Notes under the pieces: generated by a model
Databases searched by the model: none
Told to the model about the DNA's origin: nothing
What the model saw: the letters and a program-made list of their open reading frames with translations, nothing else
Shown here: positions 61,690 to 64,000 of the stretch, piece by piece
Layout of the letters: every line of letters starts with the position of its first letter
Position numbering within the stretch: position 1 is the stretch's first letter
NCBI GenBank assembly: GCA_030144725.1
Contig: JASKMD010000020.1
Location: forward strand, 3,097,000 to 3,160,999
DNA: 64,000 bases
Direction: 5' to 3'
Source of the DNA: Haematococcus lacustris
Taxonomy: Eukaryota > Chlorophyta > Chlorophyceae > Chlamydomonadales > Haematococcaceae
Program-made: the position numbers and the translations under genes

Positions 61690-63047
61690 CTACCGCCTGG
61701 GGCGCGGCTTGCTCCCACCATCAAGCCAAAGAAGAAGCGTCCCCCCTACCCTCCCCCCCCTTTGGTAGCCCTGAGTCTGTAGCTTGTCTTTGCAATTGAG
61801 TGGGCTGCCTCCATAGCGTGTCTAGTTACCTTGTTGAGCAGCTTGGTAGTGTTGGCTTGTGTGCTCCCCAGGGCCAAGAGGTGTTGCCGTGTGTGCGCTT
61901 CGTAGGTTATGCCCCCTATGCCTAATAAGATTGGTATGATAGCGACCATATGGTCTTCCTTGCGTATGGTCTCGGCTAAATGGGTGTGTTGAGTGAGTGC
62001 CTTGTTTAATTGGTCCGTCCACCGTGAGTCCGAGCAGTATTTGATTTCTATGATACAGACCCGCTTGGTGTCTTTGCCGTGCTTGCTTGCCTTCTTATGA
62101 GGGAGCACCATGAGAATATCCGGCCTGGTGGTGTGTTTAGTATCTTCTGGTTTCAGTCCGAGTGTTCGTAGTGCAGTGTGTAGCGTGTCGTTGGGGAGGT
62201 CCAGGTTTTCCTTTGCGCCCTTCTCCCAGCTGCCGGTGTCCGCGAAGCTGATGTACCCGCCTAGGGTTCCCTTACTTATAGCTTTAGCGATGAGGCGGCC
62301 CGCCCCGTTGTGCCTTTCTTGTACCAGCGGTAGTGTCTCGCTGCAGCCCGAGAGGAGGTGAGTGGCACTATCAGCTTCTCCGCAGAGTGGGCATCGGTCA
62401 TCCGTCGCCCGTTTCCAGCGCAGAGCTAGTTTTTGGTTGTAGAGCCCTCCGGTGCGGCAGTACGTTGCGCGTGGGTGGAGATGTTCGTGTCGGTCATCAC
62501 TCTTTCGCCCGCTCCTATTGCTGCGACCTTCGTAATTTTTTTTAACATTTGGTAGTAGATACTGTCTAGGTTGGCAAGGCCAAGCTTGTGTTTGCGTTGC
62601 ATGTGTGCTCGCACGCTGTGGCGGCAGTCCGGCAATGGGGCGGGGGAGTCGCCGTCGGCTTCGTTGCTGAGCCAGGTCTTCGTCTCTTTCCGTATGGTCG
62701 GGCTGTAGGCCGGGGTGTTGGCGAGCTCTGGGTGTAGCGCCGCGTGCTTGGCGAGGGCATCGGCGCCTTCTTTGCCGATGATGCCCGAGTGGGCCCTGAC
62801 TTTGAAGAATTGGGTTGTCACGGGGCTGTCGATGATAAGGGTAGCGATGGCTGTCAGGATGTCATTGTGTCTGTGAGTGATGAGCGACATCGGGTTAGCG
62901 AGGGTTCGGCGGATCTGGTAGAGGGAGCAAAGGCTATCGGTGGCGATGCGTTTGGCCCCCGCTTTGAGTGCCGCGTGTATCCCTGTGAGTTCTGCCTTGT
63001 TAATGGTGTTGCTTTCTGGGTCGTCCAAGACGAACGCAACGCCAAGT
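61690..63047 (-). mobile_element. Non-LTR retrotransposon (LINE) 3' fragment with RNase H
   Basis: 5'-truncated element on the minus strand. It holds an RNase H domain, a CCHC-like motif, a C-terminal domain and a 3' UTR whose AGCTCCTCCC region matches the retroposon at 495. The 5' break is at about 63047, next to the VNTR of another element. Confidence 0.8.
61746..63047 (-). pseudogene. LINE ORF2 C-terminus: RNase H and zinc knuckle, frameshifted
   Basis: From 63047: GVAFVLDDPE..NKAELTGIHAAL, IATDSLCSLYQI, KVRAHSGIIGKEGADALAK, giving the Glu, Asp and His/Asp of type I RNase H; the first catalytic Asp strand is lost by truncation. Then DSIYYQMLKK. Near 62466-62475 the frame shifts by one base; afterwards CRTGGLYNQKLALRW, CPLCGEADSATHLLSGC (zinc knuckle as in many LINE C-termini), TTRPDILMVLPHKK, CIIEIKYCSDSRWTDQ and IGGITYEAHTRQHL follow to a stop at 61746. 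The reverse transcriptase is absent. Confidence 0.75.
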
Positions 63048-63734
63048 GGAGGCCCCCCTCCCACCCCCGGACCAGGCAGCTGGCGCATGAGCGGGCACGC
63101 GGCAGTGGCTCCGCCTGCGTACGGAGGCCCACCTCCCACCCCAGGACCTGGCAGCTGGCCCATGGGCGGGCACGCGGCAGCGGCACCGGCTGCGTACGGA
63201 GACCCACCTCCCACCCCAGGACCTTGCAGCTGGCCCATGAGTGGGCACGGGGCAGCGGCTCCGCCTGCGTACGGAGGCCCACCTCCCACCCCAAGACCTG
63301 GCAGCTGGCCCATGAGCGGGCACGCGGCAGCGGCTCCACCTGCGTACGGAGGCCCCCCTCCCACCCCAGGACCTGGCAGCTGGCCCATGAGCGGGCACAC
63401 GGCAACGGCTCCGCCTGCGTACGGAGGCCCACCTCCCACCCCAGGACCTGGCAGCTGGCCCATGAGCGGGCACGCGGCAGCGGCTCCGACTGCGTACGGA
63501 GGCCCACCTCCCACCCCAGGACTTGGCAGCTGGCCAGGCGTTTGGTACCCGGGACATACGGCATCATGGGGTCCCGCACCCAGCACTTGGCAGTCCGCTT
63601 GGCATCCAGCTATCACGGCGCATGCGGCTGGAGCCATTGATCCAGGGATAGCCCAAGGCTTTGAAGAGTTCAGGGCTAGTGAGGCAGCCAGCAAGGCCGC
63701 AAAGATGAAGTTACTGGTTGCATTGATAGGGTAG
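63047..63734 (+). pseudogene. E-family gene 3' part with 75-bp Pro-rich VNTR
   Basis: Open frame with six full and one partial 25-residue units (GGPPPTPGPGSWPMSGH..) from about 63047 to 63530, then a unique end containing AIDPGIAQGFEEFRASEAAS and AKMKLLVALIG with stop at 63734. The end aligns with that of the degenerate gene in E (IDP..AQ....F.A..AA.K..KM.LL.A), so both derive from one gene family with a variable repeat-rich middle. The frame extends upstream into antisense LINE sequence, which is not genuine. Confidence 0.6.
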
Positions 63735-63944
63735 GGCGGATTGTTTCAAGTAGGGGGTTTGTGTTAGATAGCGCCTTGGGCTAGATAGGGGGCTTGGACT
63801 AGATAGGGGGCTTGGGCTAGATAGGGGAGATTGTTTCAGATAGTGCTGCTAGGGCGGACACAAGTAAGAATGGGTTGGAAAATGGCTGATGTTTACGGGA
63901 AAATAACAATTCTTACTTCTCCCGTAATGTAAAGGGATCTTCAC
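63047..63944 (+). mobile_element. 3' end of a second E-family element
   Basis: Ends with TTCTCCCGTAATGTAAAGGG (63925-63944), matching the right end of element E (CCCGTAATGTATAGGG), preceded by TTTACGGGAAAATAACA as near E's left end. The 5' part is missing or replaced by the LINE fragment. Confidence 0.65.
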
Positions 63945-64000
63945 TCGTGCAAATTAAGGGTTGGCTGGCTTGAAAAAATTGAGAGTTCAGGTCTGAAACT
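63735..64000. other. Short TAGATAGGGGGCTTGGGC repeats, element end and flank
   Basis: A few 18-20-base TAGATAGGGGGCTTGG units (63760-63830) precede the E-family end. The last 56 bases hold nothing recognised. Confidence 0.6.

Noticed and set aside
63000..63694. Minus-strand protein of PGVGGGPPYAG repeats fused to RNase H
   Set aside because: The repeats are antisense to the E-family VNTR; RNase H similarity begins only at about 63047.

Overview
The window reads as nuclear DNA of a green alga, most likely a member of the Chlamydomonadales (volvocine/Chlamydomonas/Haematococcus relatives). The evidence is an intact alpha-tubulin gene with a chlorophyte-type protein ending in EEY, many short GT..AG introns, a TGTAA polyadenylation signal, Ty3/gypsy chromodomain and non-LTR retroelement remains, and heavy minisatellite content. 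The exact species cannot be read from the sequence. Human-type TTAGGG blocks and giant tetranucleotide arrays would suit a Haematococcus-like genome, but that is inference from memory. Two 500-N gaps (6420-6919, 56987-57486) are scaffold joins of unknown size.

Layout. 1-6419: tandem alpha-tubulin locus. The window opens in the last intron and exon of one copy. A complete five-exon copy follows at 3308-5209, and the downstream flank (1-1892) is repeated at 5135-6419, except for a 593-bp retroposon present only in the first repeat. 6920-10097: a defective chromodomain-type LTR retrotransposon on the minus strand that has lost protease and most of reverse transcriptase. 10126-13147: a tyrosine-recombinase gene and an oppositely oriented gene with an HNH-type zinc loop. 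12703-20212: two copies of a 3.4-kb unit, each with a TTAGGG-type block running into a (CCTG)n/(CAGG)n array of more than 1 kb.

20994-53815 is a giant near-perfect palindrome: two arms of about 16 kb around a 95-bp spacer (37038-37132). Each arm carries the same five genes. They are a small acidic/basic protein gene at the centre (P); a 19-exon gene (G3) with an N-terminal block, ten tandem micro-exons and a C-terminal GIY-YIG nuclease domain; a related gene G2; a shorter paralogue G1; and a coiled-coil gene. Arm-specific transposon insertions with clean target duplications (a SINE containing a nested TA-flanked transposon in the left arm; a MITE and a 2.17-kb element in the right arm) show that the arms have evolved independently. 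Some of these insertions change the genes: right G3 gains a MITE-encoded tail, right G2 is broken, and left P is truncated at the centre of symmetry.

53816-64000: repeat-rich sequence with several minisatellites, a gag pseudogene with an LTR, a third MITE copy, palindromic ATCTGTACAGAT arrays, GGGGC/CCCCG tracts, the 3' end of a LINE with an RNase H domain, and the end of a second element related to the 2.17-kb one. No rRNA, convincing tRNA or CRISPR was seen.
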